Shown piece after piece: positions 26,958 to 34,626 of a stretch of 64,000 bases of DNA. This DNA is from SW132 sp038150125 (lineage in GTDB: Bacteria; Bacteroidota; Rhodothermia; Balneolales; Balneolaceae): assembly GCF_038150125.1 (NCBI RefSeq), contig NZ_JBBVMF010000021.1:1-64000 (forward strand). Direction: 5' to 3'. The notes beneath the pieces were generated by a model that was not told where the DNA came from, ran no database searches, and worked only from the letters and a program-made list of their open reading frames with translations. The position numbers were made by a program, and so were the translations under genes. Position 1 is the first letter of the stretch; every line of letters begins with the position of its first letter.

Positions 26958-28256
26958 TTGAACAAATTACTATTTCTGACCGCTATTCTATTCATAGTAC
27001 TTGCAGGATCTGTTTCAGCGCAGGACCGGCTGTCGCTCGAAGACGCCATTGGCATCGGTCTTGAAAATAATTATAACATCCAGATTTTTGAGAACCGCCT
27101 CTCTATCGCTGAAAATAACAGGAGCTTTGGCAATGCCGGGTTTCTGCCGGCGCTGAACCTGAGTGCATCCCGCACGGAAAGTGTAGAGGATAGTGAGTTT
27201 AATGCAGGGGGACAGTCTCAAACTACAAACGGAGCCCGGAGCACCACCACAAATGCGGCGGTAACCCTGGACTGGACGCTTTTTGACGGACTGGGAATGT
27301 TCAAAACGTATGATCTTCTTGGGGTGCTTGAAGAGATCAGCGATGCGGAGTATCGTCTTGAAGTTGAAAATCTTGTCAGCCGGATCACGCTTTCCTATTT
27401 TGATATTGTTCGTATTGAAAACCAGCTGCGTGTTCTTGAAAACACGGTGGATGTATCTCTTGAGCGAATTGAAATTGAAGAGACCAAGCTCGATCTGGGA
27501 TCAGGATCCGAGGTTGAACTCCTTCAGGCGCGGTCAGATTTAAATGCCGACAGATCAGCATTACTACGGGAGGGGATAATCCTGACCGAAGCTAAGATTG
27601 TGCTTAATCAACTCCTGGCGCGCGATCCCGATACGGCCTACAGTGTAACCGGGGAGATTCCCATTCAGCGCGGACTTGATGAGCAATACTTGTATGAGAA
27701 AACCATTACCGAAAATACCGAGCTCGATCTTGTGCGGATGCAGCAAAATGCCGCTGATCTTGAAGTTCAGCAAATAAGGTCAGAACGGTACCCGGAAATT
27801 TTACTCAATTCAGGATACAGATACAATCGGAATGAAGCTGGCGGCGGATTTTTTCAGTTTAACGAAACTACCGGTTTTAGCGTAGGGTTAACCGCAAGGG
27901 TAAATCTGTTTGATGGATTTAACATAAACCGAAGGGTTGAGAATGCCCGCATCAACCGGAAAAACAGTGATCTTCAGCTGGATGAGAGCCGGTTGCTGAT
28001 ACGATCCCGATTTCGAACTCTGTTTCGAACCTATCAGAACAACATTGAGCTCGTTGACCTGGAACAAGATAATCTCAGCAATGCTGAAGAAACGCTTGAT
28101 ATAGCTCTTGAAAGATTCAGGCTAGGGGGTATCAGTTCCCTGGAACTTCGGGAAGCTCAGCGCTCATTTCTGGAAGCTGAAAATCGTCTGATTAATTCTC
28201 AGTTCAACGCCAAAGTTGCAGAGACAGAGCTGCTGAGATTGAGTGGTGAGCTGTAA
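26958..28256 (+). CDS. TolC-family outer membrane efflux channel
   Basis: About 432 residues. I place the start at TTG 26958, five bases after the pump stop, because it begins a good signal peptide ('MNKLLFLTAILFIVLAGSVSAQ'); an in-frame TTG at 26904 would add a charged leader. The mature part shows the TolC duplication: 'LSLEDAIGIGLENNYNIQ' at the start of the first half, 'ETKLDLGSGSEVELLQARSDL' and later 'ERFRLGGISSLELREAQRSF', the paired long helices of the periplasmic tunnel. It completes the tripartite pump. Confidence 0.94.
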   Translation: MNKLLFLTAILFIVLAGSVSAQDRLSLEDAIGIGLENNYNIQIFENRLSIAENNRSFGNAGFLPALNLSASRTESVEDSEFNAGGQSQTTNGARSTTTNAAVTLDWTLFDGLGMFKTYDLLGVLEEISDAEYRLEVENLVSRITLSYFDIVRIENQLRVLENTVDVSLERIEIEETKLDLGSGSEVELLQARSDLNADRSALLREGIILTEAKIVLNQLLARDPDTAYSVTGEIPIQRGLDEQYLYEKTITENTELDLVRMQQNAADLEVQQIRSERYPEILLNSGYRYNRNEAGGGFFQFNETTGFSVGLTARVNLFDGFNINRRVENARINRKNSDLQLDESRLLIRSRFRTLFRTYQNNIELVDLEQDNLSNAEETLDIALERFRLGGISSLELREAQRSFLEAENRLINSQFNAKVAETELLRLSGEL

Positions 28257-28282
28257 ATCTGAGTTTGGTTAAAATAAAATTA

Positions 28283-28310
28283 GAAAAAAACTCTCCCCTA
28301 ACAAGGGGAG
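28283..28310 (-). terminator. Rho-independent terminator reading on the minus strand
   Basis: On the minus strand a perfect CTCCCC/GGGGAG stem with a 6-nt loop is followed by AGTTTTTTT. It faces transcription from the RsbW-like gene, though about 350 bp downstream of its stop. The plus strand has no T-run after the stem. Confidence 0.65.
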
Positions 28311-28478
28311 ATCGAGAGGGGTGTTATTCGGATTTTACCTGAATCTGATAAACATCGTCCTAATTCCCCCTTTTCTCCATAAGGAATCTCTCGCGGGGAA
28401 GGGGGACTCCTTCCTTTATGATTTACTAATCGAACTCAAGTATAAGGTCGTTCAAATCAAAAGAGAACCGAGGATACT

Positions 28479-28582
28479 GTCATCGCGGGCCCAGAGCCGC
28501 GATCTCCCAGCTATGCAAAGAGAAATGGTATACCAATGGCGGTTGTACAGATTGGGAGATCCCGCGTCAAGCGCAGGATGAC
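28479..28582. repeat. REP/MITE-like inverted-repeat element
   Basis: Left end GTCATCGCGGGC...CGATCTCCCA and right end TGGGAGATCCCGCG...GGATGAC are imperfect inverse repeats of about 30 bp around a 40-bp core. It is non-coding and typical of short palindromic elements scattered between genes. Confidence 0.75.
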
Positions 28583-28655
28583 GTCTCGTTAGTGATGAAT
28601 TGCAGATAAGTGAAATGCATGTATCTAATCTGCATTTTTCACCAAGAAATGCAGG

Positions 28656-29057
28656 TTACAAATCCACTCGAAAATGCAGTAGAGTTCCGTTCTCCCGGAA
28701 CTCAAGATGATCAGAGAACTGCCTGATCAAAAAAATTCCGCGGCCACTGGTATTCAGCAGATTCTCTTCTTTGAGCGGGTCTTTTTTCTCCTCGGGTTTA
28801 AAGCCGACTCCTTCATCTTTCACATCCGCTGTTATGAAATTATCTTTGATTACGACCTTAACGTGGACAGATTTGTCGGGATCTTCGCTATTACCGTGAA
28901 CAATTGCATTGGTGACAGCTTCGCTTAATATGAGTTTAAACGTTTCAGCCGGGTCTTCATCAAGGCTGCACTCCTTCGCAATATTATCAACAAAGTCAGG
29001 GATTGTTTCAGCCTGATCAAAGGTGGATGATAGCGTTACATTGTAGGTTTTATCCAT
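28656..29057 (-). CDS. RsbW/SpoIIAB-like anti-sigma or ATP-binding regulatory kinase
   Basis: 133 residues, a single HATPase_c_2 (GHKL) domain. The N box is 'LSEAVTNAIVHGN' near residues 44-56, the G1 box 'DVKDEGVGFKPEE' near 78-90, and the G2 region 'NTSGRGIFLIRQFSD' near 100-114. Such proteins are serine kinases and anti-sigma factors in partner-switching pathways. No anti-anti-sigma or sigma gene is adjacent, so the partner is encoded elsewhere or the protein acts in another way. It is followed, far downstream, by a minus-strand terminator. Family call firm, target unknown. Confidence 0.9.
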   Translation of the reverse strand: MDKTYNVTLSSTFDQAETIPDFVDNIAKECSLDEDPAETFKLILSEAVTNAIVHGNSEDPDKSVHVKVVIKDNFITADVKDEGVGFKPEEKKDPLKEENLLNTSGRGIFLIRQFSDHLEFRENGTLLHFRVDL

Positions 29058-29206
29058 TCCTTAGCCGTAAATATTAGTATAGCAACATACATAAGATGAT
29101 TTGTCTCATTATACGAATTCAGGAATCGGCTTGCAGGCAAAATTTTCAGGGTACACTAACAAATAAGGAACTGACTGTTTCAGCACCCCATCGCTCTAAA
29201 CTGTCA

Positions 29207-30511
29207 TCAGGCGTAAATTCCCCTGAGTTTCAGTGTTTCAGCAACCCGGTCGATCGCGTAAACATAAGCCGCTTGTCTGAGCGTGATATTATGTTTTTCG
29301 GCCACTCCGTACAGATTGTCGAATGCACTTCTCATCATTCGGTTGAGGCGTCTGTTTACGCGTTCTTCGGTCCAGAAGTATCCCTGACGATCCTGAACCC
29401 ACTCAAAGTAAGAAACCGTTACACCGCCGGCATTCGCAAGAATATCCGGGATTACCATTACTCCGTTGTCTTCCAGAATTGAGTCTGCATTGGCGGTGAC
29501 AGGACCGTTTGCACCCTCCGACACAATTTTTGCATCAATTTTATGAGCGTTGTGCCTGTTAATTTGATCTTCCTTAGCGGCTGGAATCAGAACATCGCAG
29601 CTGAGCTGAAGCAGATCTTCATTGGAGATTGGGTCGGCATTAGAATAACCCTCAAGCGACCGGTTATTGTCGTTCATGAATTTAATGGCTTCAGGAATGT
29701 CTATACCATTTGCGTTATAGTAGCCACCGGAAATATCACTGATGGCAATGACTTTAGCGCCCTGTTCGTACATCAGCTGGGCCGACACGGATCCTACGTT
29801 GCCAAAGCCCTGAACTACCACAGTTGTTTTGTTTGGCATGAGTCCCATTTTGCTGAGAGCCGCAAGCGTTACCGTTACGACACCGCGGCCGGTTGCCTCT
29901 TTTCGTCCCTGCGATCCACCCAGAATAATTGGTTTTCCTGTCACTACAGCGGTTTCAGTACGAAGAGAATTCATACTGTAAGTATCCATGATCCACGCCA
30001 TCACCTGTTCGTCGGTGTTCATATCGGGCGCGGGTATATCGCGATCGGGACCGAAGACCTCAAGCAAATTAGCGGTATAGCGCCGGGTGAGCCGCTCAAG
30101 CTCGCCTTTTGAAAGTTCTTTAGGGTTGCACCGGATTCCCCCTTTTGCTCCGCCAAACGGCACGTTTACAACAGCGCATTTCCAGGTCATCCATGCGGCA
30201 AGGGCTTTAACTTCATCGAGGTGAACATCAGGGGCGAACCTGACACCGCCTTTAGACGGGCCCAGTACGTTATCGTGAATGACGCGAAATCCTTCAAAGA
30301 CTTTAATTTTGCCATCGTCCATCACAATTGGAACAGACACGATAACCTGCTTTACGGGACTTGCCAGGTACTGGAACATGCCTTCATCAAGCTGAAGAAT
30401 ATCTGCGGCAAAACGAAACCGCTCCATCATAGAGTCAAACGGAGATTCCTGATCGAGTTTTGGGCCGGGTTCTTTATAAAAAGAGGTGAGAATAGAAGGT
30501 TGATGTGCCAT
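29207..30511 (-). CDS. gdhA: Glutamate dehydrogenase (Glu/Leu/Phe/Val family)
   Basis: 434 residues, standard for hexameric bacterial and archaeal-type glutamate dehydrogenases. It interconverts glutamate and 2-oxoglutarate plus ammonia in the cytoplasm. The catalytic lysine lies in 'PFGGAKGGIRCNP' near residue 123, substrate contacts in 'GPSKGGVRF' near 87, and the nucleotide-binding fold in 'VVQGFGNVGSVSAQL' near 230. Whether it prefers NAD or NADP cannot be settled here. The gene stands alone on the minus strand with about 260 bp of upstream non-coding DNA that should hold its promoter. Confidence 0.95.
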   Translation of the reverse strand: MAHQPSILTSFYKEPGPKLDQESPFDSMMERFRFAADILQLDEGMFQYLASPVKQVIVSVPIVMDDGKIKVFEGFRVIHDNVLGPSKGGVRFAPDVHLDEVKALAAWMTWKCAVVNVPFGGAKGGIRCNPKELSKGELERLTRRYTANLLEVFGPDRDIPAPDMNTDEQVMAWIMDTYSMNSLRTETAVVTGKPIILGGSQGRKEATGRGVVTVTLAALSKMGLMPNKTTVVVQGFGNVGSVSAQLMYEQGAKVIAISDISGGYYNANGIDIPEAIKFMNDNNRSLEGYSNADPISNEDLLQLSCDVLIPAAKEDQINRHNAHKIDAKIVSEGANGPVTANADSILEDNGVMVIPDILANAGGVTVSYFEWVQDRQGYFWTEERVNRRLNRMMRSAFDNLYGVAEKHNITLRQAAYVYAIDRVAETLKLRGIYA

Positions 30512-30768
30512 AGATAGTATGCTGTTATGGTAGCGCTTTTTTAGACCGTCAAGATCTATTTTGATTAAATTTATACCAAAAATACGTCACTTTTAAACAA
30601 AGGTGAAGCTGAAATTTAATAAAGTTTTTTTGAGCTTACATCGATCATAAACACAGCCGTAAATCGGGTGCAGCTAAGTGCTGGTATAATTATCGGTTGG
30701 GGTAATAGTTTCTTAACATTGGCATTCTATTTTAACAAGCTAATCAAAAAAATGGATTTGCTTTAGAC

Positions 30769-31905
30769 GTGGCCAATAGGAAAAAAAAGAATAGAAAAAA
30801 GAGCGGGCTATCGTACATCGAGAGTTTGCTTCCGACGAGCTTCATTGAACTGATTCGTGAAGAGCGTCGTTTTCTGATTCTTATTGGACTATTCTTTTTC
30901 TTGGCGGGTGCATTTTACGATAGGCCACAGGTTGCAATGTGGCTCGGTTTTTTCTTCGCGGCCTACTCTGCCATTGCCAACGACAGTATTCAAACCATCG
31001 GTACGTTCCTGGCGTCTAATGCCGATAAAAAATGGTGGTTATTGTGGCTGTGGATCGGCGGCATTTTTGTGATCACCGTATCCTACAGCTGGTACGTGTA
31101 CGACGGTGATGTAACCTACCAGCGGCTCACTTCAAAAGGGTTTTCGGAAGCTCCCACCTCATTTAAATTTCTACAGGTGGCGGCTCCGTTGTTTCTGCTT
31201 ATTATTACCCGGCTTCGAATGCCGGTATCTACCACATTCCTGCTTTTAAGTGCATTTGCAACGAGTCCGGAAGGAATAATTAATGTACTCATCAAAAGTC
31301 TGTCGGGATACTTTATCGCGTTTGCAGTTGCCATTGTGATTTGGCTGGGATTGAGTAAATATCTAAACAGATTGTTCAAGGGAGAGGCGGGCTCATTCTG
31401 GATGCCGGTACAATGGATTGTCAGTGGTTTGCTATGGGCTGTTTGGCTGATGCAGGATGCAGCAAATATTGCGGTGTATCTGCCGAGGAGTCTTGAACTA
31501 TCCGGCTTTCTGGTTTTTACGGGATTTATTTTCTTTGGCCTTGGTATACTGTTTTACCTCAGGGGGGATAAAATACAGAAAATTGTAACTGAGAAATCCT
31601 ACGTTACCGATGTTCGATCTGCTACAATCATTGATGGCGTTTACGCCTGCGTTCTATATTATTTTAAATCGGTTAGTGTAGTGCCAATGAGTACAACCTG
31701 GGTATTCATAGGTCTGCTGGCCGGACGGGAAATTGCTATGAGCCTGACTGATTCCAAAGGTAAAGGACGGCCACTTTCTTACAGCTTCAAACTGATTGCA
31801 AAAGATGTAAGCTATGCAATGATTGGCCTGATTATTTCTATCATAATTGCTGTTGCCATAAACCCGGTCATTTGGGATGAACTGGTGAATTACTTTTTTA
31901 GTTGA
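30769..31905 (+). CDS. Divergent PiT-like (phosphate permease family) membrane protein
   Basis: 378 residues from GTG. A very basic N-terminal tail ('ANRKKKNRKKSG') precedes about nine to ten hydrophobic helices. Two halves carry related signatures: 'YSAIANDSIQTIGTFLAS' near 80 with 'RMPVSTTFLLLSAF' near 150, and 'WLMQDAANIAVYLPRS' near 225 with 'VVPMSTTWVFIGLLAGRE' near 310. The N-D/Q-D motif and P-x-S-T-T pattern in inverted duplicate are the hallmarks of the PiT phosphate/sulfate family, although the canonical 'GANDVANA' is altered. Substrate is unproven. It is followed 83 bp later by the HNH gene. Family-level call is moderate. Confidence 0.65.
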   Translation: MANRKKKNRKKSGLSYIESLLPTSFIELIREERRFLILIGLFFFLAGAFYDRPQVAMWLGFFFAAYSAIANDSIQTIGTFLASNADKKWWLLWLWIGGIFVITVSYSWYVYDGDVTYQRLTSKGFSEAPTSFKFLQVAAPLFLLIITRLRMPVSTTFLLLSAFATSPEGIINVLIKSLSGYFIAFAVAIVIWLGLSKYLNRLFKGEAGSFWMPVQWIVSGLLWAVWLMQDAANIAVYLPRSLELSGFLVFTGFIFFGLGILFYLRGDKIQKIVTEKSYVTDVRSATIIDGVYACVLYYFKSVSVVPMSTTWVFIGLLAGREIAMSLTDSKGKGRPLSYSFKLIAKDVSYAMIGLIISIIIAVAINPVIWDELVNYFFS

Positions 31906-31988
31906 TATTTAGAAATAAAAAACCCATAATAAGGGCTGTTTAAGCCGTTATAAAGGTTCATAAAATAATACGACATCAATATCTTCTA

Positions 31989-32486
31989 ATGGACAGCCCT
32001 GTACTCGTTCTCAATCAAGATTATCAGCCCTTGAGTGTCTGCTCAGTTCAGCGCTCTGTGAAACTGCTATTCCTTGATAAGGCTGAATTGCTCCATGATG
32101 ATCCGAAGCGACGAATACGTACCGTTGATGATTACTTTTCATATCCATCGGTCATTCGCCTGACGCGATACATCAGACTTCCTTACAAACGCATCGTGCT
32201 CTCGCGACGTAACATTATGAAGCGGGACAATCACACCTGTCAATATTGCGGACGCCGGTCCGACCTTACACTCGATCACGTTATGCCGCGAAGCAGGAAT
32301 GGTGCTGACAGCTGGGAAAATCTGGTAACGGCCTGCAATATTTGCAACGTCAAAAAGGGAAATCGTACGCCGGATGAAGCCTCGATGCACCTCAAAACAG
32401 ACCCCTACCGCCCAATACATATCACATTTTTCCAGAATCTGATCAGCTCTGTTCAGGACGACTGGAAGCCGTATTTGTATATGTAG
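31989..32486 (+). CDS. HNH endonuclease domain protein
   Basis: 165 residues. The N-terminal ~75 residues match the strand-rich part found in bacterial HNH proteins that begin 'VLVLNQDYQPLSVCSVQRSVKLLFLDKAE' (split here for length). The HNH core spans about residues 83-125: Zn-binding Cys84 and Cys87 ('CQYCGRR'), 'LTLDHVMPRSRNG' with His97, and Cys116/Cys119 ('CNICNVKKGNRTP'). This subgroup is widespread and chromosomal, and its cellular role is not settled; no phage or restriction genes are nearby. Confidence 0.92.
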   Translation: MDSPVLVLNQDYQPLSVCSVQRSVKLLFLDKAELLHDDPKRRIRTVDDYFSYPSVIRLTRYIRLPYKRIVLSRRNIMKRDNHTCQYCGRRSDLTLDHVMPRSRNGADSWENLVTACNICNVKKGNRTPDEASMHLKTDPYRPIHITFFQNLISSVQDDWKPYLYM

Positions 32487-32553
32487 CAGGGACTGGTCTT
32501 GAGTCGTGAAAATCGAGATGTGAGAGGGGAGACTTTAGAGGTGAAAGGTAAAA

Positions 32554-32586
32554 GACCTTCAAGCGTCCGCAGGTCCTTGAAGCGTC
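32554..32586 (+). repeat. 33-bp inverted repeat, left arm
   Basis: It starts GACCTTCAAGCGTCC and ends TCCTTGAAGCGTC. Its reverse complement occurs exactly at 32874-32906. The arm itself holds two near-identical halves (CCTTCAAGCGTC and CCTTGAAGCGTC), so each arm can also fold locally. Confidence 0.9.
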
Positions 32587-32873
32587 GCGGAAAGGTGTTA
32601 TTTGATACGGGCACATTAATCAGACTGATGATGTGAAAAGTGAAACGTCAAACGTGAAAAGAAAAGATATAACTGTGTTTATAGTTCAAACAGTAGACCA
32701 GAGACTTACAAAATTCAGTCAGCGTTTCAAGATGATGATGTATTATTGCTGCCTGAATGTGTTTGGCGTTTTTTAGTAGAAAGAGTATTTGGCTATTTTT
32801 ATCATCAAGCATAGACGAGCCACTTTCCCGTTTTCGTCTTCTGTCTTCTACCTGATTCTGTGCTTTTAAAAGA

Positions 32874-32906
32874 GACGCTTCAAGGACCTGCGGACGCTTG
32901 AAGGTC
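32874..32906 (-). repeat. 33-bp inverted repeat, right arm
   Basis: The exact reverse complement (33 of 33) of 32554-32586. It ends 23 bp before the FetB-like stop codon, so the pair could act as a terminator-like structure or as the ends of a small mobile element. Confidence 0.9.
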
Positions 32907-32929
32907 TCTCATATCTCAAATCTCATATC

Positions 32930-33721
32930 TCACTCCTTAAAAATCGACTCATCCAGCATATCGTTTTCAAGAAATACGGCACGGTTGCAGAAGAATATTG
33001 CCAGAAAAACGGATAGAATCGTCCCGGAAAAGATAGCCAGCATAATCATAATCTGGTACTGAATGGCGGTCATTGGTGAGCTTCCGCTGAGTATTTGCCC
33101 GGTCATCATGCCGGGGAGTGAAACCAGTCCGATAGTGGCCATGGAGGCAAGGGTGGGATTTGCTGATTTTTGTAACGCCCGCTGAAAAAACGGATAAAGA
33201 GCTTCCTGACGTGTTGCTCCGGAAGCCAGATAAAACCGGTAGCGCTCATTATTTTCTTTGAGGTTGTAATAAAAATCGTTGATGCCGATGACGTTACTTC
33301 GAAGACAGTTCCCCAGCACCATGCCCGTGATTGGAATGGCATACTGAGCTTCCAGGAATTTTGGAAGCTGTATGACCAGTTCAAGAAAAAACAAGTTGAT
33401 CAGAATGATCCCGATAAAAGTTGCCCAGAAAATGGGTAGCACAAGCGAGCGGGTTGTTTTTAAGTCGCTTCTGTCGATGGTTGCAAAATCTGCCACTATT
33501 ACCATCACCATAATCCACGCCAGATTCAGCCAGGTATTATCGTACTCAAAGAGATACTCCAGGTAGTATCCAACGAACAGAAGCTGAAGCGTCATGCGGA
33601 TGGTTGCTACTACCATCTTCTGGTTCAGGCCGGTGTTGTACCACCACAGAATGGCACCGGGAATGATAAGAATGATGAAGCCTATAGCAAGTTGCAGCCA
33701 GCTGAGCTGTATGATTTCCAT
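32930..33721 (-). CDS. fetB: FetB-like ABC transporter permease (UPF0014)
   Basis: 263 residues, the usual length of the UPF0014/FetB family. It has about seven hydrophobic helices; the conserved middle reads 'PITGMVLGNCLRSNVIGIN' near 130-150 and the coupling region 'EALYPFFQRALQKSANPTLASMATIGLVSLPGMMTGQIL' (around 170-210). In E. coli FetAB exports iron and protects against oxidative stress; the same role is inferred here. It lies downstream of the matching ATPase gene with one small doubtful frame between. Confidence 0.9.
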   Translation of the reverse strand: MEIIQLSWLQLAIGFIILIIPGAILWWYNTGLNQKMVVATIRMTLQLLFVGYYLEYLFEYDNTWLNLAWIMVMVIVADFATIDRSDLKTTRSLVLPIFWATFIGIILINLFFLELVIQLPKFLEAQYAIPITGMVLGNCLRSNVIGINDFYYNLKENNERYRFYLASGATRQEALYPFFQRALQKSANPTLASMATIGLVSLPGMMTGQILSGSSPMTAIQYQIMIMLAIFSGTILSVFLAIFFCNRAVFLENDMLDESIFKE

Positions 33722-33733
33722 GATAGTACAAGG

Positions 33734-33997
33734 TTATTTATAAGGAACAACTGGTTTGTAATTGATGAAAGGGCATAAAGTCATCGGGTGAGTTTTTCGA
33801 ATAATCAAGTCACGCTGGATCAATATAATATGTATGGATAACTCATCCGATGACTCGATTTCGACATCATATCTTTGATATAGCACAAGAGTGATATTGT
33901 GCAGGAAATTCTTCAAGTCTGCTATTAACCAATTCACAAATATACCAATAGCTACAGCAGCAGAAGGTGTAATCAACGAAATGCTTGCTATCGTCAT
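33734..33997 (-). CDS. Doubtful small membrane protein overlapping a repeat element
   Basis: An 87-codon frame between the FetA- and FetB-like genes. Its ATG overlaps the FetA stop (ATGA), which favours translation, and residues 4-26 are hydrophobic ('ASISLITPSAAVAIGIFVNWLI'). However the middle of the frame is encoded by the dispersed palindromic element at 33780-33854, so the C-terminal part is not an evolved protein sequence. It may be a short leader or remnant extended by the insertion, or simply a chance frame. I recognise no family. Confidence 0.3.
   Translation of the reverse strand: MTIASISLITPSAAVAIGIFVNWLIADLKNFLHNITLVLYQRYDVEIESSDELSIHIILIQRDLIIRKTHPMTLCPFINYKPVVPYK
33780..33854. 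repeat. Dispersed palindromic element, copy 2
   Basis: Ends GTCATCGGGTGAGTT and AACTCATCCGATGAC are inverse repeats (14 of 15). It resembles 17440-17516 along most of its length, and its right arm recurs at 41419-41433. It separates the two FetAB-like genes. Confidence 0.8.
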
Positions 33998-34626
33998 TGG
34001 CTGCTGGAATCAAGATCAATAATCCTGTCGCATTTCTCAATCCAGAAGGGATCATGGGACGTAGAAAGCACGGTTCGGTTTGGGTCTGAGAAGATATGAT
34101 CAGCAGCTTTCTCTTTTGACGCTTCATCAAGTGCAGATGTGGGTTCATCCAGTAACAGAATGGGTTTATCAAGCAAAATACAGAGAGCGATACCCACGCG
34201 CTGCCGCTGACCGGTTGAAAGGTCAGCGAACTCCTTTTCAAGAATTCCGGCATCAAGACCCAGGTCGGACAGAATCTTAGTTATGCGATCATCATCCGGC
34301 ATTTGATTGCCGCTTTCTTTGAACCTAAATGGAAACCGGACTACCTCTTCTACGCTGCCTGCACCGATATTTAGGTCCTGCGGCAGCCATGCACATTGCT
34401 TTCGAAATTCTTTCAGATGCGTCCCTTCAAGCGATGATCCTTTATATTCTAACGCTCCGCTGTCGGGTGTTTCAAATCCAAGCAGAAGCCGCATCAGCGT
34501 TGATTTACCACCACCGGACTCGCCTTTCAGAACAACCCGTTCACCCTGTTCAATCTCAAAGCTGAAGTCATCAAAGATGCTTTCATCACCATATGAAAAA
34601 TTGATACTTTTGGCCTGAAGAAGCAT
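33994..34626 (-). CDS. fetA: FetA-like ABC transporter ATP-binding protein
   Basis: 210 residues, a minimal ABC ATPase. Walker A 'GESGGGKST' near residue 35-43, Q-loop 'WLPQDLN' near 85, signature 'LSTGQRQRVGIALCIL' near 137, Walker B 'ILLLDEPTSALDE' near 157, and the switch His in 'STSHDPFW' near 193. It should drive the FetB-like permease encoded downstream. Its ATG directly follows the threonine synthase stop (TAA-ATG), so the transporter appears to be translated from the same message as that gene. Confidence 0.92.
   Translation of the reverse strand: MLLQAKSINFSYGDESIFDDFSFEIEQGERVVLKGESGGGKSTLMRLLLGFETPDSGALEYKGSSLEGTHLKEFRKQCAWLPQDLNIGAGSVEEVVRFPFRFKESGNQMPDDDRITKILSDLGLDAGILEKEFADLSTGQRQRVGIALCILLDKPILLLDEPTSALDEASKEKAADHIFSDPNRTVLSTSHDPFWIEKCDRIIDLDSSSQ

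Larger units (their letters stand above)
28257..28655. other. Intergenic region with terminator and REP-like element
   Basis: This 399-bp space between the TolC gene and the convergent RsbW-like gene has no supported gene. It holds a minus-strand terminator hairpin (28283-28310), a GGGGA-rich stretch, and an inverted-repeat element (28479-28582). Confidence 0.6.
32487..32929. other. Intergenic region bounded by a 33-bp perfect inverted repeat
   Basis: This 443-bp space between the convergent HNH and FetB-like genes has no supported gene. It contains an exact 33-bp inverted pair (32554-32586 and 32874-32906) around a 287-bp AT-rich core, plus purine-rich runs. Confidence 0.7.

Noticed and set aside
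29543..30112. A 189-codon plus-strand frame inside gdhA
   Set aside because: It is antisense to glutamate dehydrogenase catalytic motifs; no family match and no ribosome site.
31989..32486. Restriction or homing endonuclease role for the HNH protein
   Set aside because: No methyltransferase, intron, intein or phage genes flank it; this HNH subgroup is common in ordinary chromosomes.
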